From positions 1-14,039 of the forward strand of contig JBCCLI010000155.1 in NCBI GenBank assembly GCA_039026975.1: DNA of 14,039 nucleotides, in the 5' to 3' direction. The notes under the pieces are model-generated. The model ran no database searches. It saw only the letters and a list, made by a program, of their open reading frames with translations, and was not told where the DNA came from. The stretch comes from JBCBKZ01 sp039026975. GTDB lineage: Bacteria > Bacteroidota > Bacteroidia > J057. The translations under genes were made by a program, and so were the position numbers. Shown here in pieces: positions 6,000-14,039 of the stretch (the stretch's first letter is position 1; each line of letters begins with the position of its first letter).

Positions 6000-7808
6000 A
6001 TGGCCAATCAATATTTCAGTATGCGTAACCTGCGCTTCAGCCTATATGAAGTTCAAAAATTGCAGGAGCTCTTTACCTACGACCGCTTTTCTACCTATGA
6101 TGAAGAATCCAGTGGCATGATGCTGGATGCTTGTAAACAATTTGCTGATACCCACCTATATCCTCACTATGAAGATATGGACAGAAATGCTCCTTACCTG
6201 GATGATGATGGAAGGGTGCACGTACACCACAGTGTGCGTGGGATGATGGATGCAGCAGGAGAAGGGGGGTGGTTAGGGGCTACGGCGCCCATAGAACTAG
6301 GAGGTATGGAAATGCCTAATATGCTGGCTTCCAGTGCCAATTTCATTATAGCAGCAGCTAATAACGCGGCTTCAGGCTTCCCCGGGCTTACTACGGGAGC
6401 GGCTAACTTGATAGTTTCTTTCGGATCTGACCAGGATAAAGAGACTTACCTCCCCATGATGTTCTCCGGGAAATGGCAGGGAACCATGGCGTTGACTGAA
6501 CCCCAGGCGGGGAGTTCCTTATCTGATATTACCGCAACTGCTACCCCTAACCCAGACGGGTCATACAGAATTAAAGGACAAAAAATATATATCTCCTGCG
6601 GAGATTACACTACTACTGAAAACGTTATTCACCTGCTCCTAGCCAGAATAGATGGTGCTCCTAAAGGAACCAAAGGGATTTCTCTTTTTATTGTTCCTAG
6701 AGAAAGAATAGAGGAAGACGGGGCTCTCACTTTTAATGATGTGACTACTGCGGGTATTTACATGAAACTGGGACAGAAGGGTAATCCTGCTACTCACCTC
6801 ATGTTTGGAGAAAAGGATGACTGCCACGGATCCTTAGTGGGAGAGGCTAATAAAGGGCTGAGCTATATGTTCCAGATGATGAATGAAGCCCGTATCATGG
6901 TAGGAATGGGAGGTGCTTCTATAGCTTCCGCCGCCTATTACGCTTCTTTAAGATATGCAAATGAGCGCCCACAAGGGAGGCTGATACAGTCTAAGGATAT
7001 TTCCCAGGACCAAACGCTTATCATCAATCACCCAGATGTGAAAAGAATGCTTCTCCTACAAAAGGCCATTATGGAAGGTAGCTTAAATTTAGTCTTGGAG
7101 TGTGCTAAGTATTCAGACTTAGCTGAAGCTACAGAAGATGAAGAAAAGGAGAAATATGAGCTGCTATTGGATATTTTAACTCCGATAGCTAAGACCTATC
7201 CTTCTGAAATGGGAATGGTATCTGTCAGTAACGGACTTCAGATCTTTGGGGGAGGAGGATTCTGTAAAGACTTCCCACTAGAGAATTACTACAGAGATAT
7301 CAGGATATATCCTATTTATGAGGGAACTACAGGAATCCAGTCGCTAGACTTACTGGGGAGAAAAGTTACTATGAAGGGAGGAGCAGCGGCTATGCACCTA
7401 TTCCAGGAGATTAACCAGACCTTGGAAGAAGCCTCTACTCTGGAAGCGCTTAATCCTTATGTAGAAAAGCTCAAAACGGCTGTTCAGCAGCTACAGCAGG
7501 TAACTATGCACCTAGTGGGTATGGCACAGAAGGGAAATATAGAGCACTTCCTGGCAGATGCAAATGTATATATGGAGATGTTCAGTATAGTAGCAGTGGC
7601 ATGGCAATGGCTTAAGATGGGCGTAGTAGCTAAGCAAGCGCTACTCACCAAAAATCCTGAAGGCTCAGAACAGGAATTCTATGAGGCTAAGATCCATACC
7701 ATGAAGTTCTTCTTCCATTATGAACTTCCTAAAACGCTGGGACTAAGAGAGCGTTTACTAGATCCCGTAGGACTTACGCTCTCTGATGCAAAAGTTTCTG
7801 CCCTGTAG
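6000..7808 (+). CDS. Acyl-CoA dehydrogenase, large FadE5/DmdC-like type
   Basis: A 602-residue FAD enzyme that introduces the alpha-beta double bond in acyl-CoA, the first step of beta-oxidation. Domains run as: N-terminal helical (about 40-160), beta domain with the FAD/substrate motif LTEPQAGSSLSD (T166, E167), helical C-terminal domain with QIFGGGGFCKDFPLENYYRD, and an extra helical extension (about 460-600). The extension marks the roughly 600-residue FadE5/DmdC-like group rather than the usual 380-residue enzymes. The catalytic base is E441 in PIYEGTTGIQSLDLLGRK. No Shine-Dalgarno sequence precedes the ATG, as is usual in this phylum. It is transcribed divergently from the crotonase over the 30-bp palindrome and ends in a strong hairpin. 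The exact acyl chain length preferred cannot be read from the sequence. Confidence 0.95.
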   Translation: MANQYFSMRNLRFSLYEVQKLQELFTYDRFSTYDEESSGMMLDACKQFADTHLYPHYEDMDRNAPYLDDDGRVHVHHSVRGMMDAAGEGGWLGATAPIELGGMEMPNMLASSANFIIAAANNAASGFPGLTTGAANLIVSFGSDQDKETYLPMMFSGKWQGTMALTEPQAGSSLSDITATATPNPDGSYRIKGQKIYISCGDYTTTENVIHLLLARIDGAPKGTKGISLFIVPRERIEEDGALTFNDVTTAGIYMKLGQKGNPATHLMFGEKDDCHGSLVGEANKGLSYMFQMMNEARIMVGMGGASIASAAYYASLRYANERPQGRLIQSKDISQDQTLIINHPDVKRMLLLQKAIMEGSLNLVLECAKYSDLAEATEDEEKEKYELLLDILTPIAKTYPSEMGMVSVSNGLQIFGGGGFCKDFPLENYYRDIRIYPIYEGTTGIQSLDLLGRKVTMKGGAAAMHLFQEINQTLEEASTLEALNPYVEKLKTAVQQLQQVTMHLVGMAQKGNIEHFLADANVYMEMFSIVAVAWQWLKMGVVAKQALLTKNPEGSEQEFYEAKIHTMKFFFHYELPKTLGLRERLLDPVGLTLSDAKVSAL

Positions 7809-7836
7809 GATAGAAACTTTTCCGGAAATATATGTG

Positions 7837-7871
7837 AAGTGTCAAGCTGATTAGAAATTGGCTTGACACTT
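7837..7871 (+). terminator. Terminator after the acyl-CoA dehydrogenase
   Basis: Perfect 11-bp stem AAGTGTCAAGC (7837-7847) / GCTTGACACTT (7861-7871) with a 13-base loop, 28 bases after the stop codon. The following TTCTCCTTTA is T-rich but not a clean run. Position and stem strength support termination of the monocistronic dehydrogenase transcript. Confidence 0.75.
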
Positions 7872-7875
7872 TCTC

Positions 7876-8112
7876 CTTTACAGGGGGAGACTTCTAGGAA
7901 GATAAGCTATGAAAGTGTGGCTTGATCATCCAAGTTGAAAATAGGTACAGAGGATCTACTTTTTCTGAACAAATAGAGATTTTCATATATTTTATTATCA
8001 GCAGCTATTTCACTATATTTTGTGATATCATTATCAAGGGTCTAATAGAATACTTCTATCCAGCTAAACCTAGGCTACCCAACTTGGTTTATCCCCTACA
8101 ATTCAAAAGATT
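7876..8112. other. AT-rich intergenic leader upstream of the plug lipoprotein
   Basis: The gap from 7809 to 8112 (304 bp) holds only the dehydrogenase terminator and this leader. Bases 7981-8040 are 15/60 G+C (25%). A small hairpin ATAGAA-TAC-TTCTAT lies near 8047-8061. The only open frame here runs out of frame into the next gene and has no recognisable features. I see no RNA gene. Confidence 0.5.
7935..7964 (+). promoter_or_regulatory. Candidate Bacteroidota-type promoter for the plug lipoprotein
   Basis: TTG at 7935-7937, exactly 19 bases, then TACTTTTT at 7957-7964. The Bacteroidota primary-sigma consensus is a -33 TTG and a -7 TAnnTTTG, so only the final G is missing. It would give a leader of roughly 140 bases before the ATG at 8113. 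Confidence 0.4.
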
Positions 8113-8676
8113 ATGCGTTTACTTCTACCTAAGACTCTCTTCTTACTGCTCTTATCCCTCATGATCGGTTGTTCTACTACTAAAGAAACCCAGAGACAGG
8201 AAATATATGCTTCTGGTGAGAAGGAGATAAATGTAGGCTATGGCAAAACTAAAAGTAAGAATAAACTTGGTGCTGTGGAAAGTGTAGAACCAGATAATCC
8301 CAACCTCTCATTAGCAGATTATCTCAAGCGGGTACCCGGCATTAGTGTAAGAGGAAGTGGGGATAATGCCACAATAAGAGTACGAGGAGGAATATCCAGC
8401 TCAGGATTAAGTCAGGAACCCCTCTTTGTACTGGATAACGCTCCCATAGGGAAGTCTTATCAGAATCTCGTGAATATGGTAGATATAAATGATATAAAGC
8501 GTGTGTCTGTCCTAAAAGACATTTCCTCTACCAACATCTACGGCGTAAATGGTTCCAACGGGGTCATTCTCATCACCACCAAGAGAGATAACTATAAAAA
8601 ACCCAGCAAAAAGAAGAAAAAGAAAAAAGAAGCAAAAGCTGCTAAGGCTGAAGAAAAAGAAGCAGCCAAAGGATAA
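8113..8676 (+). CDS. Small lipoprotein consisting of a TonB-receptor plug domain
   Basis: A 187-residue protein. MRLLLPKTLFLLLLSLMIGC is a lipoprotein signal with C20 as the lipidated residue. Residues about 38-157 are a SusC-type plug domain: LADYLKRVPGISVRGSGDN, ATIRVRGG, PLFVLDNAPIG, DIKRVSVLKD and IYGVNGSNGVILITTKR. No beta-barrel follows; the frame ends after a Lys/Ala/Glu tail (about 163-187, 14 lysines), coded by an A-rich stretch. In full receptors the plug closes the barrel. Here it may be a free periplasm-facing adaptor, a partner of another receptor or a relict; none of these is shown by the sequence. It is not an obvious truncation, since it has its own signal, stop and terminator. 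Neighbours give no substrate hint. Confidence 0.88.
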   Translation: MRLLLPKTLFLLLLSLMIGCSTTKETQRQEIYASGEKEINVGYGKTKSKNKLGAVESVEPDNPNLSLADYLKRVPGISVRGSGDNATIRVRGGISSSGLSQEPLFVLDNAPIGKSYQNLVNMVDINDIKRVSVLKDISSTNIYGVNGSNGVILITTKRDNYKKPSKKKKKKKEAKAAKAEEKEAAKG

Positions 8677-8700
8677 ACTACTAACGTTTTTCTACTTTAG

Positions 8701-8740
8701 AGAGGCTATTACCTCATTGAAGGTGGTAGCTTCTTTCATT
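8701..8740 (+). terminator. Terminator hairpin between the plug lipoprotein and the convergent ABC operon
   Basis: AGAGGCTATTACCT (8701-8714) pairs with AGGTGGTAGCTTCT (8721-8734) over 14 positions, three of them G-U, around a six-base loop. T-rich TTCATTTT follows on the plus strand. It fills the gap between the two facing stop codons. On the minus strand the G-U pairs become mismatches and no T-run follows, so it serves mainly the plus-strand gene. Confidence 0.6.
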
Positions 8741-11700
8741 TTCCCAGTGTCCAATTGTTATTCTCTCTCTTCTTTTCCAGTAGCAGCAAATGGGGATCTA
8801 ACTGAATCTTAAATGGCTTCTTCCCTAAATGAAATTGTAATTGAGAATTTTCTGAGGAAATTTTGGCCCATCTGGTCTCTAGTAATTGATCCTGCTCATC
8901 AAAGAAACCTACCTCCATCCAATCATCTAACTTCAGCGCTTGAGGCTGTTTCTCACTATCATTTGGGTCTAGTTCCCATTTGGTAGCCTTGAGGTTCACT
9001 TCCACCTCGTAGTCATCTTGAGAAGCGGTTAAACGGGCATCCGTTATCTCATTCTCAAAATAGCTCACCTTCATAAACTGCTCTTGTAAATAGCTAGTTA
9101 ATGAGTCTGGGAGGGCTGTTTCAAGGTGATGAATGAAGTCGAGAGAAGTTGGGTAGGGAGGATGTGAATCTGTATATTCATCATAAAAGTCTGCCAGGAT
9201 CTTGTTGAAAGCTTCTTCTTCTGCCATATGACTTAGGGCATGCATGACCACTGTCCCTTTTCCATAACTCACATACTGCTGGGGAGACTCTACCAGATAA
9301 AGTGGTGGCTCTATCCCGGACTCATTATTATGCCCCCTCCAGTATCGTTTGTGATGTAACCGGAGGAAGTCCCTGGCACGCTCCTCCCCAAAATAGCTTT
9401 CATATGTTTTTAGGCTGAGGTATTCCGTTATGCTTTCGGTCAGCATGCTAGCCCCCTTTGCACGGGCTGGAATGAAGGTACTTCCCCACCAGTGATGGAT
9501 GAGCTCATGAGAAGAAACATAATAGGCAAGGTCTATTTTGTCATTATGGGTGCCCGGGTTTGAAACAAAGCGGATTTCTGATAGGTGGAGGTTATTCGCA
9601 AAGGCAGTAGCATAGGTCCCTTCTGAATCCGGGAATTCTACTACTCGGAGCGTATCATATCCATATGTGCCAAAATATTCCTCCACATACCTAAAGGTAT
9701 GGCTAACCCCTTTATAGATGGTTTCCAGGTTCTGCCTGTGATGGCTGTAGATTTCTACCTGCTTTCCTTCCAACTCTTTACTGGTCTTAAGAAATTCTCC
9801 TGAACTCACCCCAAAGGATAGCTTGATGGGCTTAGGCGTCTTATACAGAAAGTGGTTTCTATGATCTTCTTGCCAATGTTTTGCCAGATAGCCCGGTGCT
9901 ATTACCCATTGATCTGCATCCGTAGAAATGCTTAAAGAAATATCCACCAGATCTACATCCATGGCATGGTAGCTCTGCTTATGCGCTATGCTATCCTCAG
10001 GATTAGGGCTTTCCTCAGAAAATGTATAGCCAAAACGGGGGAGGATATCTTGCTTTAAGAATGTCCCGTTTTCCAGGATATTTGAATTTCTTTCAAAAAG
10101 CGTATTTGATTTATTTTGAATCTGAAAATCGATTCTTAGCTGCTGACCGGGCTGTAATGGAATAGCAAGTTTTAAGAGAGAAATCTGAAAGTAATCGTCT
10201 TCCTTAATCAGGCTCATCGGAGCAGAGGACTTGAAGGTCGTAATCTCATCAAAGCCCGTTTTGATCATGAGGGTGTCTATGGGATGATCCCATGGATTCT
10301 CCACTACATAGTGTCCTGCTGCCGTAAAACTTTGGCTGCCTGGATAAAGATCAATGGATGCTACCAGCGACCTGATCTTTGGGGGAAGGATGTGTGCATA
10401 GGGCAGAAACCCCTCCTGAAGGTTAGTAAATAATTCCTCCCTGTTGCTGGCTGATAAGTCTAGTTTTTCTGATTCTTCTTCATAGATAACAAAGCCTGTA
10501 ACACTTACTAAAATCAATGCTCCTAAGGCAGCCCCAGTCACAAATGGGTTCAGCCTATTCTTCATCCCTCTAATGCGCGAAAAGAAAGGAACAGCCATTC
10601 CCACAGGCCATAAAAGATGAGTCGCTATGAGTAACAAAATAGAAAACCCTAACCAATAAGTCTGTACCACCCAAAAAGCCTTTTCTGTCAATCCATATCC
10701 GTTTAAGTCGGAATAAGAAAGGAGAGGAGGCGAATTAAAACGCAGCAGATGGGTAGTAATTCCGATCTGCTCAAGACCGCCTATGCCTACCCAACCGAAG
10801 AGCAGGAGAAAAAGCCCCAGGTAAAGATGATTTGTGAGTGTGTGAATGAAGAAAGACGCTACTGTCCAAATCATCAGGGGAATCCAAACAAAGGACAGCA
10901 GATGATAGAGATATAAGCCAATCTCCACATGGTAAAAACCCTGGGAGAGTTGGATCCCTATACCCGTAAGCATGAATACCATAATGAGCAGCAAAAGGAC
11001 TTTGGCCATAGACAGAAACTTACTGATCCATAGTACCCAAAAGGGCGTAGCTGTGGTATCTACCAATTGGTACATGCCGGCTTCTCTTTCCCTGTGGATG
11101 AGCAAGCCTGAGTAGATAAAGACCAGCAGCATACATATCAGGCTGAAAAAGGATGAGGGAATTTGAAGAATGACCTTGGTGAGCGGAAGTAGGACCATAT
11201 CTTCCCTTTGGGTGACTCGGCTTACTGCAAACAAAATGGCTAATACAGCCAAACTACTCACTCCTAAGAAAATGGGACTCCTGACCACATATTTCATTCC
11301 TTGCATTGATAAGGCCCAAATGGTAGCAGCGTAATGTGAGGGAGTGTGTACGCGCCTGATATCAGCTAAGTCCACCTCCGAACTTCCTCGCTCAAGTTCA
11401 GCCTTTCTTGCTCTACCCTTTCTTGAGAATGTCCTGAGTCCTACAGGCGGAAACTGATGAAGCTTAAAGCGGCTAATAGAGAATATAATTGCCGTAAGTC
11501 CCACACTTCCCCAAAATAGACGGTTGTATAAGACCCAGCCACTAGTAGGTAATACTGATTGGTTGCGTTCAAGAATAGACCAGTTGGCTGTATAGTAGGC
11601 CAGGCTATTTTGGCCAAAGGGGTCCAGCAGAGCTATCATTTCTGGAGAACCGACAAAGGCATTTTCAGTGATAATCTGAATCAGGAAGGGGAGTATGCTA

Positions 11701-12266
11701 ACAATTAAAGCTGCATAAATATTTCTTACCCATAACACCACACAAAAGACCATAGCCCCAATGAAAAACAGATTAGGGATAGAATACCACAAGTAGGTCT
11801 GCACATAAGCCCCGATCTGTGTAGATCCCATAACAGCAGGGTCTGTTCCTGGAAGAAACTCCACCATAAACATAGCCATTAGGACGAGTAATGCTACCCC
11901 CATCACCAAAGAAAAAGAGGCTAAAAATCTGGCTACTAAATAGGCGACCTTATCTACCGGGAAACTGTACAGCAGGCTGTGAATCCTAAACCTGTAGTCC
12001 TTATAAATGGAACCGCCTACCATAATGGGAAGCAGAACTACCAATAGCTTGGTCAGATACTGACTAGCTACGCTTATCTTAAAAAATGAATTTAGCTGCT
12101 CCTGAATATTCTCAGAGGAAGAAGGAGGATCAAATACCCCTGCGGCCCCAGCAAATGAAAGGAAAGCAAAGGCGAAAAAGATGAAGCAAAAGAAGTAGAA
12201 AATGGGCTTCCTCAACCAGTAGGCTATCTCCTGACTGAAAATATTGATAAACGTTTGCCTGTTCAT
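8736..12266 (-). CDS. ABC-2 type permease fused to an M1-family metallopeptidase
   Basis: A 1176-residue fusion. Residues 1 to about 600 form two ABC-2-like membrane modules with roughly a dozen hydrophobic segments (for example about 21-43, 71-88, 109-135 and a last one near 576-598). The C-terminal part is an M1 aminopeptidase-like domain, probably outside the cytoplasm. The zinc site is HELIH (920-924), with E944 twenty residues after the second histidine. The classical GAMEN exopeptidase motif is not recognisable; the corresponding stretch reads ATAFANNLHLSE. The family is known as ABC permease/M1 aminopeptidase fusions in Bacteroidota, but the transported substrate is unknown. It follows the ATPase gene with a 4-base ATGA overlap, so the two are translationally coupled and should form one complex. 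Export of a peptide with trimming of the product is a reasonable guess only. Confidence 0.93.
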   Translation of the reverse strand: MNRQTFINIFSQEIAYWLRKPIFYFFCFIFFAFAFLSFAGAAGVFDPPSSSENIQEQLNSFFKISVASQYLTKLLVVLLPIMVGGSIYKDYRFRIHSLLYSFPVDKVAYLVARFLASFSLVMGVALLVLMAMFMVEFLPGTDPAVMGSTQIGAYVQTYLWYSIPNLFFIGAMVFCVVLWVRNIYAALIVSILPFLIQIITENAFVGSPEMIALLDPFGQNSLAYYTANWSILERNQSVLPTSGWVLYNRLFWGSVGLTAIIFSISRFKLHQFPPVGLRTFSRKGRARKAELERGSSEVDLADIRRVHTPSHYAATIWALSMQGMKYVVRSPIFLGVSSLAVLAILFAVSRVTQREDMVLLPLTKVILQIPSSFFSLICMLLVFIYSGLLIHREREAGMYQLVDTTATPFWVLWISKFLSMAKVLLLLIMVFMLTGIGIQLSQGFYHVEIGLYLYHLLSFVWIPLMIWTVASFFIHTLTNHLYLGLFLLLFGWVGIGGLEQIGITTHLLRFNSPPLLSYSDLNGYGLTEKAFWVVQTYWLGFSILLLIATHLLWPVGMAVPFFSRIRGMKNRLNPFVTGAALGALILVSVTGFVIYEEESEKLDLSASNREELFTNLQEGFLPYAHILPPKIRSLVASIDLYPGSQSFTAAGHYVVENPWDHPIDTLMIKTGFDEITTFKSSAPMSLIKEDDYFQISLLKLAIPLQPGQQLRIDFQIQNKSNTLFERNSNILENGTFLKQDILPRFGYTFSEESPNPEDSIAHKQSYHAMDVDLVDISLSISTDADQWVIAPGYLAKHWQEDHRNHFLYKTPKPIKLSFGVSSGEFLKTSKELEGKQVEIYSHHRQNLETIYKGVSHTFRYVEEYFGTYGYDTLRVVEFPDSEGTYATAFANNLHLSEIRFVSNPGTHNDKIDLAYYVSSHELIHHWWGSTFIPARAKGASMLTESITEYLSLKTYESYFGEERARDFLRLHHKRYWRGHNNESGIEPPLYLVESPQQYVSYGKGTVVMHALSHMAEEEAFNKILADFYDEYTDSHPPYPTSLDFIHHLETALPDSLTSYLQEQFMKVSYFENEITDARLTASQDDYEVEVNLKATKWELDPNDSEKQPQALKLDDWMEVGFFDEQDQLLETRWAKISSENSQLQFHLGKKPFKIQLDPHLLLLEKKRENNNWTLGK

Positions 12267-13159
12267 GTCAGCCTGTTGATAGGGGTGGAACTTTCCTGAG
12301 ATAAGGCGATGAAGTAGGCATCTTCCAAATTAGGCTGGGCCCGCTCAAAGCCCTCTGATTCTTCTTTCAGGTAGGCACGAATTTGAAGAGAGTTGTCCTG
12401 GTTATAGCTGGAAGAAAGGATAGAAAAACGTTCATGAAAAAAAGGCAGGTCCTCTTTCTCTATGGCCTTGCTAAATATTTTCCCCGCTAATCCCTGGAGA
12501 ATGTTCGTAGGAGTATCATGCAGCAATACAGTCCCGGAATTAATGATGGCCAGATCATGACAGAGCTCTTCCACATCTGCCACCAGGTGGGTAGAAAACA
12601 GAACCGTATTTTCTATGCCTATATCCCGGAGCACATTCAGGAAGCGACTTCTTTCTGCCGGGTCCAGACCAGCAGTAGGTTCATCTACTATGATGAGGCT
12701 GGGGTTATTCAGCAATAACTGGGCTATCCCAAAGCGCTGCTTCATTCCTCCTGAGTACCCACTTACATGCTTCTTTCTGACTTCCGTGAGATTGGTCAGT
12801 TCCAGCACTTTCCCTATAACCAGTCTCCTCTCTTTTCTCGATGAAACCCCTTTCAGCAAGGCAAACATATCCAGCAGGGCTTCAGCAGACATATTGGGAT
12901 ACACTCCAAAGTCCTGGGGTAGATACCCAAGTAGGGCTTTCAATGCCAGCGGTTCTTTCAGAACATCTATCCCTTGAAAAGAAATGCTCCCCTCATCTGG
13001 TAGCTGTAGGGTAGCTATGGTCCTCATAAGGGTAGACTTGCCAGCACCATTGGGACCCAGCAAGCCAAACATCCCTTTCTTCACTTCCAGGTCTATCCCA
13101 CTTAAGGCCTTCACGCCGTTGGGGTATGTTTTTCTTAGGTTCCGTATTTGTAGGTTCAT
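12263..13159 (-). CDS. ABC transporter ATP-binding protein
   Basis: A 298-residue cytoplasmic ATPase that drives the permease encoded next to it. All nucleotide-binding elements are intact: Walker A GPNGAGKST (35-43), Q-loop Q82 in YLPQD, signature SGYSGGMKQR (133-142), Walker B LIIVDEPTAGLD (about 155-166) and switch H191 in FSTH. The roughly 80-residue C-terminal region (about 215-298) is of the kind found in CcmA/NatA-type drug or peptide exporters and probably contacts the permease. First gene of the two-gene operon. Its upstream region (13160-13450) holds structured repeats rather than a clear promoter. Confidence 0.95.
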   Translation of the reverse strand: MNLQIRNLRKTYPNGVKALSGIDLEVKKGMFGLLGPNGAGKSTLMRTIATLQLPDEGSISFQGIDVLKEPLALKALLGYLPQDFGVYPNMSAEALLDMFALLKGVSSRKERRLVIGKVLELTNLTEVRKKHVSGYSGGMKQRFGIAQLLLNNPSLIIVDEPTAGLDPAERSRFLNVLRDIGIENTVLFSTHLVADVEELCHDLAIINSGTVLLHDTPTNILQGLAGKIFSKAIEKEDLPFFHERFSILSSSYNQDNSLQIRAYLKEESEGFERAQPNLEDAYFIALSQESSTPINRLT

Positions 13160-13225
13160 AGAATCAGTTGTTAGTGCTTCATTGATGAGTAAGTGATCAA
13201 TCCAGAACAGCTCAAAAAGAGCCCC

Positions 13226-13273
13226 TCATGGCGGTGGGTTAATGGGTATGGGCTTACGGGTCAGCCGCCATCT
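13226..13273. repeat. Structured repeat module H, copy 2
   Basis: Perfect 7-bp arms ATGGCGG (13228-13234) and CCGCCAT (13265-13271) close a 30-base loop. The element aligns with 126-172, sharing TCAT, TGGG, ATGGGC and GTCAGCCGC-N-ATCT. At the third pair of the arm this copy has G-C where the other has C-G, so pairing is preserved. It lies between the ABC ATPase start and the serine hydrolase stop, about 67 bases upstream of the ATPase ATG. Confidence 0.6.
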
Positions 13274-13286
13274 TTAGTCAGGATAA

Positions 13287-13347
13287 GTCATTCTGAGATC
13301 CCAGCCGACCCTTCAAGCAATCCGCTGCAAACCCACTGGGATGACGC
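13287..13347. repeat. Repeat module E, divergent copy
   Basis: Begins GTCATTCTGAGATCCCAG (13287-13304) and ends CTGGGATGAC (13336-13345); the ends pair as GTCA...TCCCAG with an internal bulge. The terminal CCCACTGGGATGACGC matches 14 of 16 bases with 42-57 at the other end of the window. It follows module H at a short distance, the same order as at the left end. Confidence 0.5.
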
Positions 13348-13450
13348 TATTGGGACGCTTTCTTAATGATCATCTTCTGTACTTAAATACATAGGTCTCC
13401 TGGCTGGTTTTGATCAACCAGAGTCTTCTTATTATTCTCCTTCTAACTAT

Positions 13451-14039
13451 CTACTTGGGAGTACTTCCGTACAAGAATCTGTCAACCTCCTTGAGTATAG
13501 GAATAAGCTGCTCATTGACAGATTGGCCATTTAGAGAGGTGTTCAAGGTGATGATGTGCCCTATGTCTATTTCCGGATCAAAGAACATAAAGCAAAGGAC
13601 ACCAGGATCTGATCCACTATGCCCCACCCAGCCTGCTGGACTAAATCCCATAAATATCCCAGAGTTGAATTCATCATCATACCTATTGGAAATCTTTTTG
13701 GGCGTTTTCTTCAGGGGGAGTTACTGCCTAAGAGGCTCGGCATAGCTTTCTTTCTCCAATAAGGTTCCGCTTCCCTCATAGGCTTTCATCAACTCCATTA
13801 GATAAATGGACAGGTCTTGATGGTTAGTGATCAGGCCTCCGTCAGGATAAGTAACCAAAGCATATTTTGGATACGCCAGATGGTTCTCATTGTATAATAT
13901 GCTATGGTTTGCTTCTTCTATGTCATCATAGCTCCATCCAGAAGCATTCATCCCCAGTGGAGAAAGAATATGTTTTCTTGTAAATTCCTGATAGGAGATG
14001 TTTGTAGCCTTTTCAATGACGTAAGCGGCTAGCGCAGCT
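13451..14039 (-). pseudogene. Serine hydrolase (beta-lactamase/S12 family), 3' part, interrupted by an in-frame stop
   Basis: The frame enters from the window end with AALAAYVIEKATNISYQEF, the helix after the YxN motif of S12/class C-like serine hydrolases. It continues through LSPLGMNASGWSY and YPDGGLITNHQDLSIYL, all family-typical. At 13721-13723 there is a TAA, but the same frame continues unbroken with LPLKKTPKKI, FMGFSPAGWVGHSGSDPG and a typical C-terminus, ending at TAG (13451-13453). The stop would remove about the last 90 residues, including the conserved HSG triad motif, so the truncated product should be inactive. A C-to-T change from CAA would explain it. The catalytic SxxK lies outside the window. 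It may be a recent pseudogene or a sequencing error; no frameshift is involved. Confidence 0.75.

Noticed and set aside
7922..8164. 80-codon plus-strand open frame ahead of the plug lipoprotein
   Set aside because: It overlaps the real gene in another frame, is coded by AT-rich spacer and shows no domain or signal.
8549..8812. 87-codon plus-strand open frame over the lysine-rich tail
   Set aside because: It is a frame-shifted reading of the plug gene tail, the terminator and the end of the opposite gene.
12518..13196. Several plus-strand open frames opposite the ABC ATPase
   Set aside because: They are antisense readings of a strongly conserved ATPase and have no recognisable protein features.
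13404..13421. CTGGTT/AACCAG hairpin after the serine hydrolase gene
   Set aside because: Only six base pairs and no T-run on the minus strand, so I do not call it a terminator.

Overview
The window looks like chromosomal DNA of a Bacteroidota bacterium, probably of the Cytophagales type. The evidence is a SusC-style TonB plug domain, two TapB/DUF3108-like secreted proteins, an ABC permease fused to an M1 peptidase (a fusion common in this phylum), mostly absent Shine-Dalgarno sequences and one candidate promoter of the -33 TTG / -7 TAnnTTTG type. The lineage call is inference; no rRNA or tRNA gene is present. I saw no phage, transposase, integrase or CRISPR.

Layout. Positions 1-262 are non-coding repeats with a GC-rich core. 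Polyphosphate kinase 1 (ppk1, minus) follows, then a divergent unknown lipoprotein (plus) that converges, over a shared terminator, on two tandem TapB-like secreted proteins (minus). A 287-bp AT-rich spacer (4796-5082) carries an operator-like inverted repeat and, at its right edge, two perfect DnaA boxes 3 bp apart. Next is a divergent fatty-acid pair: a crotonase-family protein (minus) and a large FadE5/DmdC-type acyl-CoA dehydrogenase (plus). A perfect 30-bp palindrome lies between them and probably serves as their joint operator. Further right are a small lipoprotein consisting essentially of a TonB plug domain (plus) and, converging on it, a two-gene ABC operon (minus; 4-bp overlap) made of an ATPase and a 1176-residue permease/M1-peptidase fusion. 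A second copy of the structured repeat follows. The window ends in the 3' part of a serine-hydrolase (beta-lactamase family) gene with an in-frame TAA ahead of its HSG motif.

How the genes work together. The crotonase/dehydrogenase pair fits acyl-CoA beta-oxidation (desaturation and double-bond isomerisation or hydration). The ATPase and permease/peptidase form one transporter complex. The other genes look like independent envelope or housekeeping functions.

Best candidates for something undescribed: (a) the 30-bp palindrome between the fatty-acid genes; (b) the DnaA-box pair beside an AT-rich tract, a possible replication origin or DnaA-controlled site; (c) a two-module intergenic repeat present at both ends of the window, whose hairpin keeps its pairing through a compensatory base change; (d) the plug-only lipoprotein. 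No wholly new multi-gene system is evident.
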